A stretch of 64,000 nucleotides of DNA from NCBI GenBank assembly GCA_934270475.1, contig CAKQPS010000001.1, forward strand, positions 186,001-250,000, read 5' to 3'. Under the pieces are notes generated by a model. That model had not been told where the DNA came from. It searched no databases and saw only the letters and a list, made by a program, of their open reading frames with translations. The position numbers and the translations under genes were made by a program. Positions 8,979 to 16,969 of the stretch are shown piece after piece. Origin of the DNA: an uncultured Alphaproteobacteria bacterium (lineage in GTDB: Bacteria > Pseudomonadota > Alphaproteobacteria > RF32 > CAG-239). How positions within the stretch are numbered: the first letter of the stretch is position 1; every line of letters begins with the position of its first letter.

Positions 8979-9521
8979 TTAAGCGTTTTTGCCAAATTCA
9001 TAGGCTTGTTTCATGGCATTTTGGTTGTTTTCAATTTCACCTTTCTGCCATGCGCCCAAACCATAGACAATGCCTTTTTCATGCACATTATCCAAGCAAT
9101 CGGCGGTAAAGCCGCGGAAACCTTCAATAACTTTTTCCATGTGTTTCTGTATGGTGTCGGCGGCAGTGATAATAAAGTAAAAATCTTTATTCGAAATTTT
9201 GGTATATTGCGGAACGGTGCGGTCGATAAAAGTTTTCATCTGCCCGTTCATGGCATAAAAATAAACCGGAGTTGCCAAAACAATAACATCGGCATTGACC
9301 ATTTTTTGCAAAAGTTCTGCCATATCGTCTTTTTGCACGCATTTTCCGGTGGCATTGCAGACTCCGCAGCTCAAGCAATAATTTATTTTTTTGTCGCTCA
9401 GGCGGATTTTTTCCACTTCGTTGCCTGCCTCTAAGGCTCCGCGTTTAAATTCATCGCACAAAATATCTGAATTGCCGTGAATGCGCGGACTTCCTGAAAT
9501 TATCAAAATTTTTTTAGTCAT
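8979..9521 (-). CDS. Flavodoxin-like NAD(P)H-dependent oxidoreductase with cysteine cluster
   Basis: The 180-residue product opens with ILIISGSPRIHGNSD, the FMN phosphate-binding loop of the NADPH-dependent FMN reductase family. CLSCGVCNATGKC at about residues 49-61 follows; this CxxCxxC cluster marks the iron-sulfur flavoprotein-like branch. VLATPVYFYAMNGQMKTFIDR is the conserved flavin-contacting stretch (quoted in part). Such enzymes reduce quinones, metals or nitro compounds, and the real substrate is unknown. It is transcribed alone, with its start near AGGAGGATAAAG. Confidence 0.85.
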   Translation of the reverse strand: MTKKILIISGSPRIHGNSDILCDEFKRGALEAGNEVEKIRLSDKKINYCLSCGVCNATGKCVQKDDMAELLQKMVNADVIVLATPVYFYAMNGQMKTFIDRTVPQYTKISNKDFYFIITAADTIQKHMEKVIEGFRGFTADCLDNVHEKGIVYGLGAWQKGEIENNQNAMKQAYEFGKNA

Positions 9522-9684
9522 ATTCTTTATCCTCCTCTGATATTTATTTAATCCTTAGAGTATGCTTTAGGTCAAGAGTTTTTTGTAAAAAATTTTCAGC
9601 CAGTTTTTAACCATATTTTTTACACCGGTGATATATCTTTACATAAATGAGCTAAAGCATTTTAAATGCGCAAGCTTGAAGTTA

Positions 9685-9717
9685 TTGCTTGCAAAATGAA
9701 TAAAAGTGCTTTATGTA
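9685..9717 (+). promoter_or_regulatory. Promoter of tRNA-Thr
   Basis: TTGCTTGCAA at 9685-9694 (its last six bases TTGCAA as -35) is followed after 17 bases by TATGTA at 9712-9717, placing initiation right at the tRNA. The same ten bases with the same spacing stand before rpsJ. Confidence 0.5.
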
Positions 9718-9727
9718 TTTGAGTGTT

Positions 9728-9803
<76 letters not shown>

Positions 9804-9806
9804 TTT

Positions 9807-10229
9807 TTATTTTAAATTCAGCGGTTTGAAAGAAAACCAGTTGTGCCCGATAAAACTTAAAACCGTGACAGCGCCGGTGACCAAAATATTGGCGTATACC
9901 GCTGGTATTTGCAAGATGTCGACACAAATATACATTAAGCCAAGGCTAATCGGCATAGAGACCAAATATACCGTATAAAATTTAACAAATTCCGTAAAAT
10001 AGTGTCCTTGGGTTTTGAATACAAAAAATTTGTGGCATAAATAAGCCTGCACCACGGCGATAAAGCCGACAATCACGCTTAGCCACAGGTAATAGCGCTG
10101 TCCCAGCCACAGTATGGCGGCAGTATATAGCCCGATGCCGAAAACGGTGTTCCAAATACCGACTAATAAAAAAGGAAGACCCTTTTGTTTAAGGGCTTCC
10201 CAAAATTTATGTGTCAGCAGTGTAAGCAT
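9807..10229 (-). CDS. GtrA-like membrane protein
   Basis: The 140-residue product has four hydrophobic segments and the GtrA family pattern: FLLVGIWNTVFGIGLY at the first segment, then an aromatic-rich loop, CHKFFVFK after the third helix region, and HNWFSFKP at the C-terminus. GtrA proteins are thought to help flip undecaprenyl-phosphate-linked sugars across the inner membrane for O-antigen or cell wall modification. No glycosyltransferase partner is adjacent, so its pathway is unknown. It ends 3 bases from the convergent tRNA-Thr. Shine-Dalgarno pairing is weak. Confidence 0.85.
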   Translation of the reverse strand: MLTLLTHKFWEALKQKGLPFLLVGIWNTVFGIGLYTAAILWLGQRYYLWLSVIVGFIAVVQAYLCHKFFVFKTQGHYFTEFVKFYTVYLVSMPISLGLMYICVDILQIPAVYANILVTGAVTVLSFIGHNWFSFKPLNLK

Positions 10230-10238
10230 AGGTCCACA

Positions 10239-10628
10239 CTATCTTCTGTGATGCGGACGGTGATGATGATGGTCGGCTCCGCCGTAGATGTAGCCGCCAA
10301 TCAAAGCGCCGGTAAATCCGGCAAATGCCGCAGTTGCCGTAGAATCGTAGTAATAATTGCGCGGCAGAGGAGTTTCTCTGACCACTACTACCGGCGGCAT
10401 CGGACGTGTAACAATCACTTGCTGCGGCGGCAAAGGTGCAGCCGTAACATATATCGGCTGGGTTTGCACCACAGGCTGCGGGGCGGCGGCAGTTTGCACC
10501 GTCGTGTTAGGCAGGGTGTAGATTTGTTGTTTTACATTGTTATTGTCGTCCATAATGATTATGGTGTCTGCTTGAACATAGTTAACGTTTAAAGCGCATA
10601 ATAACGATAAAAATAAAATTTTACGCAT
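10239..10628 (-). CDS. Small exported protein with histidine-rich tail
   Basis: The 129-residue product starts with a signal peptide ending around VNYVQA|D. The mature part has a threonine and proline-rich middle, a glycine-zipper-like segment near the end (FAGFTGALIGGYIYGG) and the tail DHHHHRPHHRR. Glycine-zipper segments are common in small outer-membrane-associated proteins, and the tail could bind metal ions; both points are inference. The frame is open to 10697, but GAGGAATAAT lies before the ATG at 10628 and the signal peptide begins there. It ends 9 bases before the GtrA-like gene on the same strand. Confidence 0.6.
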   Translation of the reverse strand: MRKILFLSLLCALNVNYVQADTIIIMDDNNNVKQQIYTLPNTTVQTAAAPQPVVQTQPIYVTAAPLPPQQVIVTRPMPPVVVVRETPLPRNYYYDSTATAAFAGFTGALIGGYIYGGADHHHHRPHHRR

Positions 10629-10716
10629 TTTTATTATTCCTCCACGGCAAAGATAATAGTTCATGTTTGCCGGCAATTCAATAAAATAAATATACATTCA
10701 GGTATGTATATTTTAC

Positions 10717-11010
10717 TTATTCAACAATTTGGGCTTCGTATGTGTAAACTATTTCAGCTTCTTCTTCGCTGTCGCTGGGCTCAATTTCGCAAACCAGCAG
10801 GGTATTTTCTTCTTGCAGGTTGTTGAAAATTTCGTCTTCAATACCTTCTAACGTGATAACATCATCGCTGTTGCGGGAAAGCACAATATTGTGTTCGTTT
10901 GGGTTCAGCTGAACCTGCGGGTCTTCCGGAGCCGTATCGCGGGCATAAAGCAGCAGCATAACATCGTTTTCATCTGTAACCATAAAATCAAAGGTGTTAA
11001 AATCAGGCAT
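10717..11010 (-). CDS. Small acidic protein of unknown function
   Basis: The 97-residue product is strongly acidic and predicted soluble, with DFMVTDENDVMLLLYARD and IVLSRNSDDVITLEGI as likely beta strands and a Glu-rich stretch before the C-terminus. It resembles no family I can name. AAGGACC sits about 6 bases before the ATG, which supports translation. It lies upstream of the histidine-tailed gene on the same strand with an 88-base gap. Confidence 0.5.
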   Translation of the reverse strand: MPDFNTFDFMVTDENDVMLLLYARDTAPEDPQVQLNPNEHNIVLSRNSDDVITLEGIEDEIFNNLQEENTLLVCEIEPSDSEEEAEIVYTYEAQIVE

Positions 11011-11090
11011 TTTTTAGGTCCTTTTTTAAGTTGATATTAAAAATATTTTAGGATATTGAAGTTAAAATTTATCTAAAATTTGAGGTTAAA

Positions 11091-11774
11091 ATGCACAAAA
11101 TAATGGATTATATCGTTAATTTGTTGAAGCTTCCGGCGGCGCTGTATTTGCTGTTTTCCGTACCGGCGCTGGTTACGGTTTACCGCTATTTTGATTTTTA
11201 TACTTTCAAATTTTTAATGGTCGGCGCCGGTTTTGTTTTCTTTTGGGGAACCATATTTTTGTCCGGCTACACCACCCGCAACTCCATGCAGGTGATTTCG
11301 CATGAGCTTACCCACACATTTTTTGCTTATCTGACTTTGCATAATGCTGGGCGAATCCGCTTGAATCCTGACGGCAGCGGAGGCTCTATGCAATTAAACG
11401 GGCATGGCAACTGGCTGATTAGCTTGGCACCGTATTTTTTCCCGCTGTTTGCGTTTTTTTATATGCTGCTGATGCCGTATTTGCTGAAAGTTTCGGATAA
11501 TAATTGGGTGGTTTATGCGATACTTGGTTATTTTTTAGCATATCATTGGCTGGTGGTTTTGACGCAGGTGCATCCGCGGCAGACGGATTTAAGTCAGGTC
11601 GGGTTTGTTTTTTCCGGCATAGTGATTGTCGGGGCAAATTTGTTCAGTAACGGTATAGTGTTGGCTTTTGCCAGCAAGTCATGGGACGGAGTGCTGACTT
11701 TTTTGCAGTTGGTAAACAAGCTGAATTTGGAATATGTCGAAAAAATTTACGCTTTAATAGCGGCAAATTTCTAG
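11091..11774 (+). CDS. Membrane protein with HELTH metalloprotease-like motif
   Basis: The 227-residue product has about six hydrophobic segments. HELTHTFFAYLTL at about residues 68-80 holds an HExxH zinc motif at the start of a hydrophobic helix, as in site-2-protease-like (M50) membrane proteins. A second conserved-looking element, VHPRQTDLSQVG, follows in a later loop and could supply the third ligand (Asp). No PDZ domain is seen. The substrate is unknown. A shorter HExxH membrane protein is encoded at 15721. GAGG sits 5 bases before the ATG. The 3' end overlaps the convergent S66 gene by 21 bases. Confidence 0.6.
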   Translation: MHKIMDYIVNLLKLPAALYLLFSVPALVTVYRYFDFYTFKFLMVGAGFVFFWGTIFLSGYTTRNSMQVISHELTHTFFAYLTLHNAGRIRLNPDGSGGSMQLNGHGNWLISLAPYFFPLFAFFYMLLMPYLLKVSDNNWVVYAILGYFLAYHWLVVLTQVHPRQTDLSQVGFVFSGIVIVGANLFSNGIVLAFASKSWDGVLTFLQLVNKLNLEYVEKIYALIAANF

Positions 11775-12644
11775 CTCGGTTTTGTCGGCGTTGAATTTTA
11801 CTTCAGCTCCCAAAGGCAAAACATAGCGGCTTGGGGTGTGTCCAAATTCAAAATCTTTAAGGCAAGGGAAAGACGTGCCATGCAAAAAGTCGGCAAAGCA
11901 ATCGTCTAAAGTTCCGTCTTCTTCATCACCGCTGCAATCAGTGAAATGTCCAAAAATAAGTCCGTTAAGCTCGTTGAATTGCGGCTGCTGTTTAAGCTGC
12001 TGAAGCATTAAATCAATTTTGTGCAGGCGCTCGCGTATGTCTTCCACCAGCAGAATTTTACCCCGTAAATCTGGAAAATACGGCGTTCCTGCAAGTTTCA
12101 TCAATACGCTTAAATTGCTGCATAAAAAAGTTCCTTCGGTTTGTCCGACGCGCAAAGTTGTGCCGGAAATGATTTTTTGCGGCTTGCTGGAAATTAAAGC
12201 CAGCAAGCTATCTTTAACCTGTGAATCGAGCGAATCGCCGCGGAAATCGTAAGTCGGCAAAAATCCGTTCCAGCTGATGATGCCGGATTTTTGATACAGC
12301 GCCAGCATTAACGCCGCGTTGTCGCAAAAACCGACCAAAGGTTTAGGGTTAGCTTTGATAAGTTCATAGTCAATATACGGCAAAATGCGGGCAGCTCCGG
12401 CGGCAGCGCGTACACAGAACACGGCTTTTATTTCCGGCTGGGAAAATGCCCAATTCACATCAGAGGCGCGTTCTTCATCTGTTCCCGCCATGTAGCGGCG
12501 GATATTATAAAGATGCGGAGCAAAAACCGGTTCTAAGCCCAAAGATTGCAAAAAGTCCAAGCCTTTTTGAATTTTATCTTGGTTTCCGATTTGCGCAGAC
12601 GGAGCGATTAACGCAATCTTGTCGCCTTTTTTGAGTTTTTTCAT
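11754..12644 (-). CDS. S66 family LD-carboxypeptidase homologue with Cys in place of the Ser nucleophile
   Basis: LdcA-type enzymes remove the terminal D-alanine of murein tetrapeptides during peptidoglycan recycling. The 296-residue length and blocks fit: IALIAPSA at the start, ILPYIDYE, VEDIRERLHKIDLML carrying the catalytic Glu, and FGHTPSRYVLPLG carrying the catalytic His. Two key sites differ. The nucleophile block reads LVGFCDNAAL where the family has G(Y/F)SD, so Ser is Cys (codon TGC). The upstream RGGxG loop reads RAAAG. It starts 3 bases after the Mur ligase gene, in the same operon. It may be an active thiol variant, an altered-specificity enzyme or inactive. Confidence 0.8.
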   Translation of the reverse strand: MKKLKKGDKIALIAPSAQIGNQDKIQKGLDFLQSLGLEPVFAPHLYNIRRYMAGTDEERASDVNWAFSQPEIKAVFCVRAAAGAARILPYIDYELIKANPKPLVGFCDNAALMLALYQKSGIISWNGFLPTYDFRGDSLDSQVKDSLLALISSKPQKIISGTTLRVGQTEGTFLCSNLSVLMKLAGTPYFPDLRGKILLVEDIRERLHKIDLMLQQLKQQPQFNELNGLIFGHFTDCSGDEEDGTLDDCFADFLHGTSFPCLKDFEFGHTPSRYVLPLGAEVKFNADKTELEICRY

Positions 12645-12647
12645 ATT

Positions 12648-14009
12648 TCAGAGCCTTTCCAAAATTTGTTTGCACAAGTTGGTTAAAGAATTGTCACGGG
12701 CGCCCATAATGACAATTCTGTCGCCGGATTTTGCTTCTTTTACCAAAAAAACGGCGGCATTTGCTTTGTTTTCTATAAAATAAGCATTAGTTTTGCCGAG
12801 CTTATGCGCATAATCAATTAAATCAGCCGATGAAATATCTTTGGTTACGGTTCCGCCGACAAAGAAAATTTCCGGCATAATTAAAATGTCGTCCTGATGC
12901 ATATTGTTTACGAAACTTTCGATAATTTCTTTGCCCATGGAGCGCATAGGTCCGAATCCGTGCGGCTGAAACATTATCAGCAAGCGTCCCTTATATTGGC
13001 GCAAGGCGCTGACGGAGGCGGTGATTTTGTCGGGGTTGTGGGCAAAATCATCAATAACGGTGATATTGTTTTTTTGACCGATGACTTCTAGGCGGCGTTT
13101 GGTTCCGCTGAAATTTTGCAAAATCTCGGCGGCGGCAAATTTATCAACGCCGAAAACACTGCAGGCGGCAATTGCCGCTAAGGCGTTGGCAACATTGAAT
13201 TGACCGATGAGTTTGAGCGAAAACTTGCGTCCGTCCAAAGAATATTCGGTTCCGTGCGGCAATGGAGATATTTCGCCGGCATAAAAATCTGCCCGAGGAT
13301 TTTTTATGGAAAAAGTAATTTTATTTTTATGAGCAAGCTGGCGGCAGGTTTCATAGTCATCATTAATAACAATCGCCTGTTTGGTGCGGCTGCTCAAATT
13401 TTGAAACAAAGTTACCAGTTCTTCAATGCTTTTATGGTCGTGGGAAATGTTGTTAATAACAGAAACATAAGGATTATAAAGGTCGATGCTGCCGTTGCTT
13501 TCATCAGCTTCAACCACACAGATGTCGCCGTTATTATAAATTATGTTCGGTATGCCAGCGCGGTCTTCATAGTCCCGCAGCAAGCCGCCGTTAATAAGAC
13601 ACGGCTTTTTACCGGCTTTGTCCAAAATATAGCCGACCATGGCGGCAGTGGTGGTTTTGCCCGAAGTTCCGCCGACGGCAACGCCGTATTTATAACTGTG
13701 GAATACTTCACTGAGCAGCTGCGGACGAGTTTTTATGGGCACATTTTTTTCTTTTGCTGCTTTAATGTCGGGAATTGTATCTTCCACAGCGGTGGAGGCG
13801 CAGACAAAATCCAAGTCGGAAGTGATGCCTGAGCCGTTTTGCGGATACATTTTTATGCCTAAATCTTCCAAAGCTTTTTTATTTTCCGAATCACGGTTCA
13901 AATCAAAATTGCGGTCGGAACCCTGTATTTGATTGCCGGAAAGTTTCAAAATTTGAGCGAGTGAGCTCATACCGCTGCCGGAAATTCCGCAAAAACTTAT
14001 TTTAGCCAT
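12648..14009 (-). CDS. Mur ligase family protein (MurC/Mpl-like)
   Basis: Mur ligases join amino acids or peptides to UDP-MurNAc in an ATP-dependent reaction. The 453-residue product has the three domains: an N-terminal Rossmann part (FCGISGSGMSSLAQIL), the central ATPase with P-loop GGTSGKTTTAAM and EADESNGS, and a C-terminal domain with VIDDFAHNPDKI and FQPHGFGPMRSMGKE. Classical MurC and Mpl have GTHGKTTT, so this belongs to a side clade. Because it is next to an S66 LD-carboxypeptidase-like gene, an Mpl-like role in reusing murein peptides is plausible but unproved. It follows the exported-protein gene by 18 bases. Confidence 0.85.
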   Translation of the reverse strand: MAKISFCGISGSGMSSLAQILKLSGNQIQGSDRNFDLNRDSENKKALEDLGIKMYPQNGSGITSDLDFVCASTAVEDTIPDIKAAKEKNVPIKTRPQLLSEVFHSYKYGVAVGGTSGKTTTAAMVGYILDKAGKKPCLINGGLLRDYEDRAGIPNIIYNNGDICVVEADESNGSIDLYNPYVSVINNISHDHKSIEELVTLFQNLSSRTKQAIVINDDYETCRQLAHKNKITFSIKNPRADFYAGEISPLPHGTEYSLDGRKFSLKLIGQFNVANALAAIAACSVFGVDKFAAAEILQNFSGTKRRLEVIGQKNNITVIDDFAHNPDKITASVSALRQYKGRLLIMFQPHGFGPMRSMGKEIIESFVNNMHQDDILIMPEIFFVGGTVTKDISSADLIDYAHKLGKTNAYFIENKANAAVFLVKEAKSGDRIVIMGARDNSLTNLCKQILERL

Positions 14010-14027
14010 GGTTTTAGTCCTTCAATA

Positions 14028-15008
14028 TTATAAATCTTCAATTGTTTTGCTTAAAACGGTTTGCTGTTCGCTGTCCATTAAAGCAAAGTTTTTATAGTCA
14101 ATCGAAATTGAGCTCTTGCCGTCGCCGTCGACCGAAATGCCTAAAGTTACGCCGATTTCGTCATTTTTGAAAGTTGCGTATAAAACGGCTTTACCCTCTT
14201 GCAATTCTTTTAAGAAATTAGTGCCGCCGAGGGGATTTTGCTTTGTAACGGTGCGGACGGTTTTGGCTGAGCCTTCCCCTTCAATCAGCTGTTCCTGATA
14301 GGTGTAGGGTTCAAAATGTTCTTGAGCGTTGCCGTATTTTTTAGACAAGGCTTCATAGTAACGGCGGTACAAAGCTAGAACCTGCGAAGCTTGAGCGTCG
14401 TCATTCAGCAATGCGCCTTGGGCGTAAATGCACCACAGTTTGTTTTGCAGCCCGAAAATTGCCGTGGTGAGAGCAAAAGTGTTGTTATTTTGCTGCGGAT
14501 TCAAAACCTGAAAAACATTTTTATAATCTTTGCGCTCGGCGGGTTTCAGTTCAAAGCCGAGTTCTTGAATTTGCTCTTGAGTTGCCGCCCAATACAAACC
14601 CATAGGAGCCGCTTGCAGCGAATCGCGCAGTTTTTGTAAAATTTCTTCTTTAGTTTCTTCTTTGTCCGGCAAAGTTTCGATTTTTACGGAAGGCTGGGAT
14701 TTTTTTTGTATTTCCGCAGTTCTTTCTTTTAACTTTTCCAAAGTTTTAATTTCATTTTGGCGCAAGTTTAAGATTTGCGGCTTTTGATTAAGCAGTGCGC
14801 GTGCCGTATTTTGGGCTTTTTTTTCGGTTTCAACGCCGTCAATGTAATCATCTAAATAATCGGTGGCGGCGGCAGCATTTGCTTCGGCAGTTTGGGAATT
14901 TGTTTCAGGCGCCGTGCTTTCATTGTCCAAAAGCTCAATTGCTTGAGCCGAAACAGCGGTCGGCTGATAAAAAAACAACAAGGCAAAAAATAAAAACAGC
15001 TTTTTCAT
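14028..15008 (-). CDS. Exported protein of unknown function
   Basis: The 326-residue product starts with a clear signal peptide, with cleavage probably after VSAQA. A low-complexity acidic and alanine-rich linker follows (to about residue 60), then a charged helical region around 75-130, and a C-terminal globular part with AAPMGLYWAATQEQIQELGF and SISIDYKNFALMDSEQ (each quoted in part or near its end). No family is recognised. It is the first gene of a minus-strand group with the Mur ligase and S66 homologue, so an envelope role is likely. AAAGGGATAATT precedes the ATG. Confidence 0.6.
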   Translation of the reverse strand: MKKLFLFFALLFFYQPTAVSAQAIELLDNESTAPETNSQTAEANAAAATDYLDDYIDGVETEKKAQNTARALLNQKPQILNLRQNEIKTLEKLKERTAEIQKKSQPSVKIETLPDKEETKEEILQKLRDSLQAAPMGLYWAATQEQIQELGFELKPAERKDYKNVFQVLNPQQNNNTFALTTAIFGLQNKLWCIYAQGALLNDDAQASQVLALYRRYYEALSKKYGNAQEHFEPYTYQEQLIEGEGSAKTVRTVTKQNPLGGTNFLKELQEGKAVLYATFKNDEIGVTLGISVDGDGKSSISIDYKNFALMDSEQQTVLSKTIEDL

Positions 15009-15118
15009 AATTATCCCTTTGATAACCGTAAAAAAAAATTGAATACCAATCCGGTTTGCGCTATTCTAGTCTCATAAATGCAAATAATTTGTTAAACACA
15101 GGTAAATTTATTACTGAA

Positions 15119-15712
15119 ATGGAAAAAGACAATATACAAAATTTGTTATTGGAGACAGGACGGAAAATTGTGCAGGAAAAAGGCACAGAAGCCCTGACTG
15201 TCCGTAAATTGTCCGAAGCTTCAGGCTGTTCGGTGGGGGCAATTTATAACCAATTTTCCAATATGGATAATTTTGTGGTAATTCAAAATTATATGACTTT
15301 AGATGCTTTGGCGTCGCGTTTAGAAAAAGTTTCGGTGACAGACGATGCTTTTGTTGATATGAATGCTTTTTTGCATGAATTTGTTAATTTTGTGATAGAA
15401 AACAAAAACCTTTGGTTTATGCTGCATAGTTTTCATTTGCGCAATAATAATCGTACTTTTTCATATTTTTATTTGCGTAAAGTAGTGAAAATTACCGGTC
15501 TTATCAATAAATTGCTAATCCGTTTGGTGCCGAATATGGAACGTCCGGAACGAATTTTATCGTCACAGATTTTGTGGCTGACTTTATTTGCGTTAAGTTC
15601 ATTTTTAACTAAAGATATTTTGGACTCATTTACCAAAGTGAATAAAGAAACTATCTGCCAGCTGATGTTTAATACCTTTGTCGCCGGTTTGTCTGTGCTG
15701 GAAAAGAAATAG
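15119..15712 (+). CDS. TetR family transcriptional regulator
   Basis: The 197-residue product has an N-terminal helix-turn-helix of TetR type (LTVRKLSEASGCSVGAIYNQF at about 25-45, quoted from it), followed by an all-helical C-terminal ligand domain rich in hydrophobic and aromatic residues. TetR proteins usually repress neighbouring genes in a ligand-dependent way. The frame also reads back to a TTG at 15056, but the ATG at 15119 fits the family N-terminus. It ends 8 bases before the HECAH membrane gene, which is probably cotranscribed. Confidence 0.85.
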   Translation: MEKDNIQNLLLETGRKIVQEKGTEALTVRKLSEASGCSVGAIYNQFSNMDNFVVIQNYMTLDALASRLEKVSVTDDAFVDMNAFLHEFVNFVIENKNLWFMLHSFHLRNNNRTFSYFYLRKVVKITGLINKLLIRLVPNMERPERILSSQILWLTLFALSSFLTKDILDSFTKVNKETICQLMFNTFVAGLSVLEKK

Positions 15713-15720
15713 GCTAATAT

Positions 15721-16263
15721 ATGGAAAATGCACAAGCATATTTTAGTTCGGCGGATATGTTAAGCTTTTTGATTTCCAGCCGCTTTTTTTTGATTTTATG
15801 GGTAATTGTTCTGTCATCGCTGAAACATTCGATTTATCGAAACTTTTGGCTGTATGTTTTTATCAATTTACCGGGGACGGCTTTGCATGAATGTGCGCAT
15901 TTTTTGGTAGGATTGATTTTAAACGCCCGACCGGTTAATTTTTCTTTGCTGCCGCGTAAAAAAGACGGCTGCTATAATTTGGGGCGGGTCAGCTTTTCTA
16001 ATTTGCAATTTTATAACGCTTTGCCAACCGGAATGGCACCGTTTTTGTTGCTCGTTTTTGCTTATTTTTTTGATAAGCATTTTTTTGATTTTGTGTCAGT
16101 AAACTGCGTAACCTATTTGCTTTATATATTTTTACTCACGCTTTTTATTGAACATTCCATGCCGTCGCGCGCCGATTTTAGAGAGGCATTCGGTTCGGTC
16201 GGCGGAATATTGTTTTATTCGTTATTAGGCAGCGCAGCTATTCTGCTGGCTTTTCGGCGCTGA
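15721..16263 (+). CDS. Membrane protein with HECAH metalloprotease-like motif
   Basis: The 180-residue product has about four hydrophobic segments. GTALHECAHFLVGLIL at about residues 51-66 carries HExxH at the start of a membrane helix. NALPTGMAPFLLL resembles the NxxPxxxLD-type helix of M50 proteases in position, and SMPSRADFREAF could give a later acidic ligand. It is too short to be a typical complete site-2 protease and may be an atypical family. It is probably cotranscribed with the TetR gene 8 bases upstream. Its 3' end overlaps the convergent DUF2155 gene by 26 bases. Confidence 0.6.
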   Translation: MENAQAYFSSADMLSFLISSRFFLILWVIVLSSLKHSIYRNFWLYVFINLPGTALHECAHFLVGLILNARPVNFSLLPRKKDGCYNLGRVSFSNLQFYNALPTGMAPFLLLVFAYFFDKHFFDFVSVNCVTYLLYIFLLTLFIEHSMPSRADFREAFGSVGGILFYSLLGSAAILLAFRR

Positions 16264-16969
16264 TGTCTTTGTTTTCCCAAGAGGATTTTATTTGATTTAA
16301 TTCATTTTGAATTTCAGCAGAAGTGTCATCGTCATCTTCTTCATCTACCGAAAATTCCGAACTTTCCGCATTATCCGGCTCAACCAAATTCTCAGGCTTG
16401 TTTTCCGTATCTTCTTCCGGCAGATATTCCATTTCCGCCATTGGTTTCTTTGCCGAATCTTTGGCGGCAGCCTGCGGAGTTTCTTCGGTTTTCAGTTCGG
16501 CAGAAACAGCAGTCGGCAGGCTTGAACGCGGAGCCATCGGCAGATTATCGCGCTCGGTTAATTCTTGTTCGCTCATTAAAGCCGAATCGTCAACTTTAGT
16601 GTTTAGGCATTGCAAAAGCCAAACATCATAGATGGGGTTTTCTAAAGCGTTGGTTGCCGGTGATGATGAAAGCATCCAGCCTTTAAACAGGTTTGTTTCT
16701 TTGCCTTTCAGGTCTTTATCGGCTATGTCTACAAAAGCAAAGTTTTCCGGCGTTTCTTCGGCTGGGCGGGTTTTGCAGCTGCGCACCACTATTGAAAGCG
16801 AACCAAAGCCGACTTTGCCGTTGACCGGAACGTTTATTACCTTTACATGACCGGTAATTTTATCCATTGCCTGCATGCGTGCCGTATTCATATCTATTTC
16901 GGCGGCATTGGCTGCATATCCGCAAAAAACGAGAGCTGCCGCGCTTAATAAAAATTTATTGGTTGTCAT
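16238..16969 (-). CDS. DUF2155 exported protein
   Basis: The product of 243 residues starts with a signal peptide ending near AANA|AEID. The conserved DUF2155 core follows: DKITGHVKVINVPVN, FGSLSIVVRSCKTRPAEE, FVDI and LFKGWMLSSSPATNALENP (in part), then YDVWLLQC. The long acidic tail after residue 150 is low complexity. DUF2155 proteins are found in Alphaproteobacteria and their role is unknown. The gene overlaps the stop of the upstream MlaD-like gene by 14 bases, and GGAAG lies before the ATG at 16969, so the three minus-strand genes are probably one operon. Confidence 0.8.
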   Translation of the reverse strand: MTTNKFLLSAAALVFCGYAANAAEIDMNTARMQAMDKITGHVKVINVPVNGKVGFGSLSIVVRSCKTRPAEETPENFAFVDIADKDLKGKETNLFKGWMLSSSPATNALENPIYDVWLLQCLNTKVDDSALMSEQELTERDNLPMAPRSSLPTAVSAELKTEETPQAAAKDSAKKPMAEMEYLPEEDTENKPENLVEPDNAESSEFSVDEEDDDDTSAEIQNELNQIKSSWENKDISAEKPAE

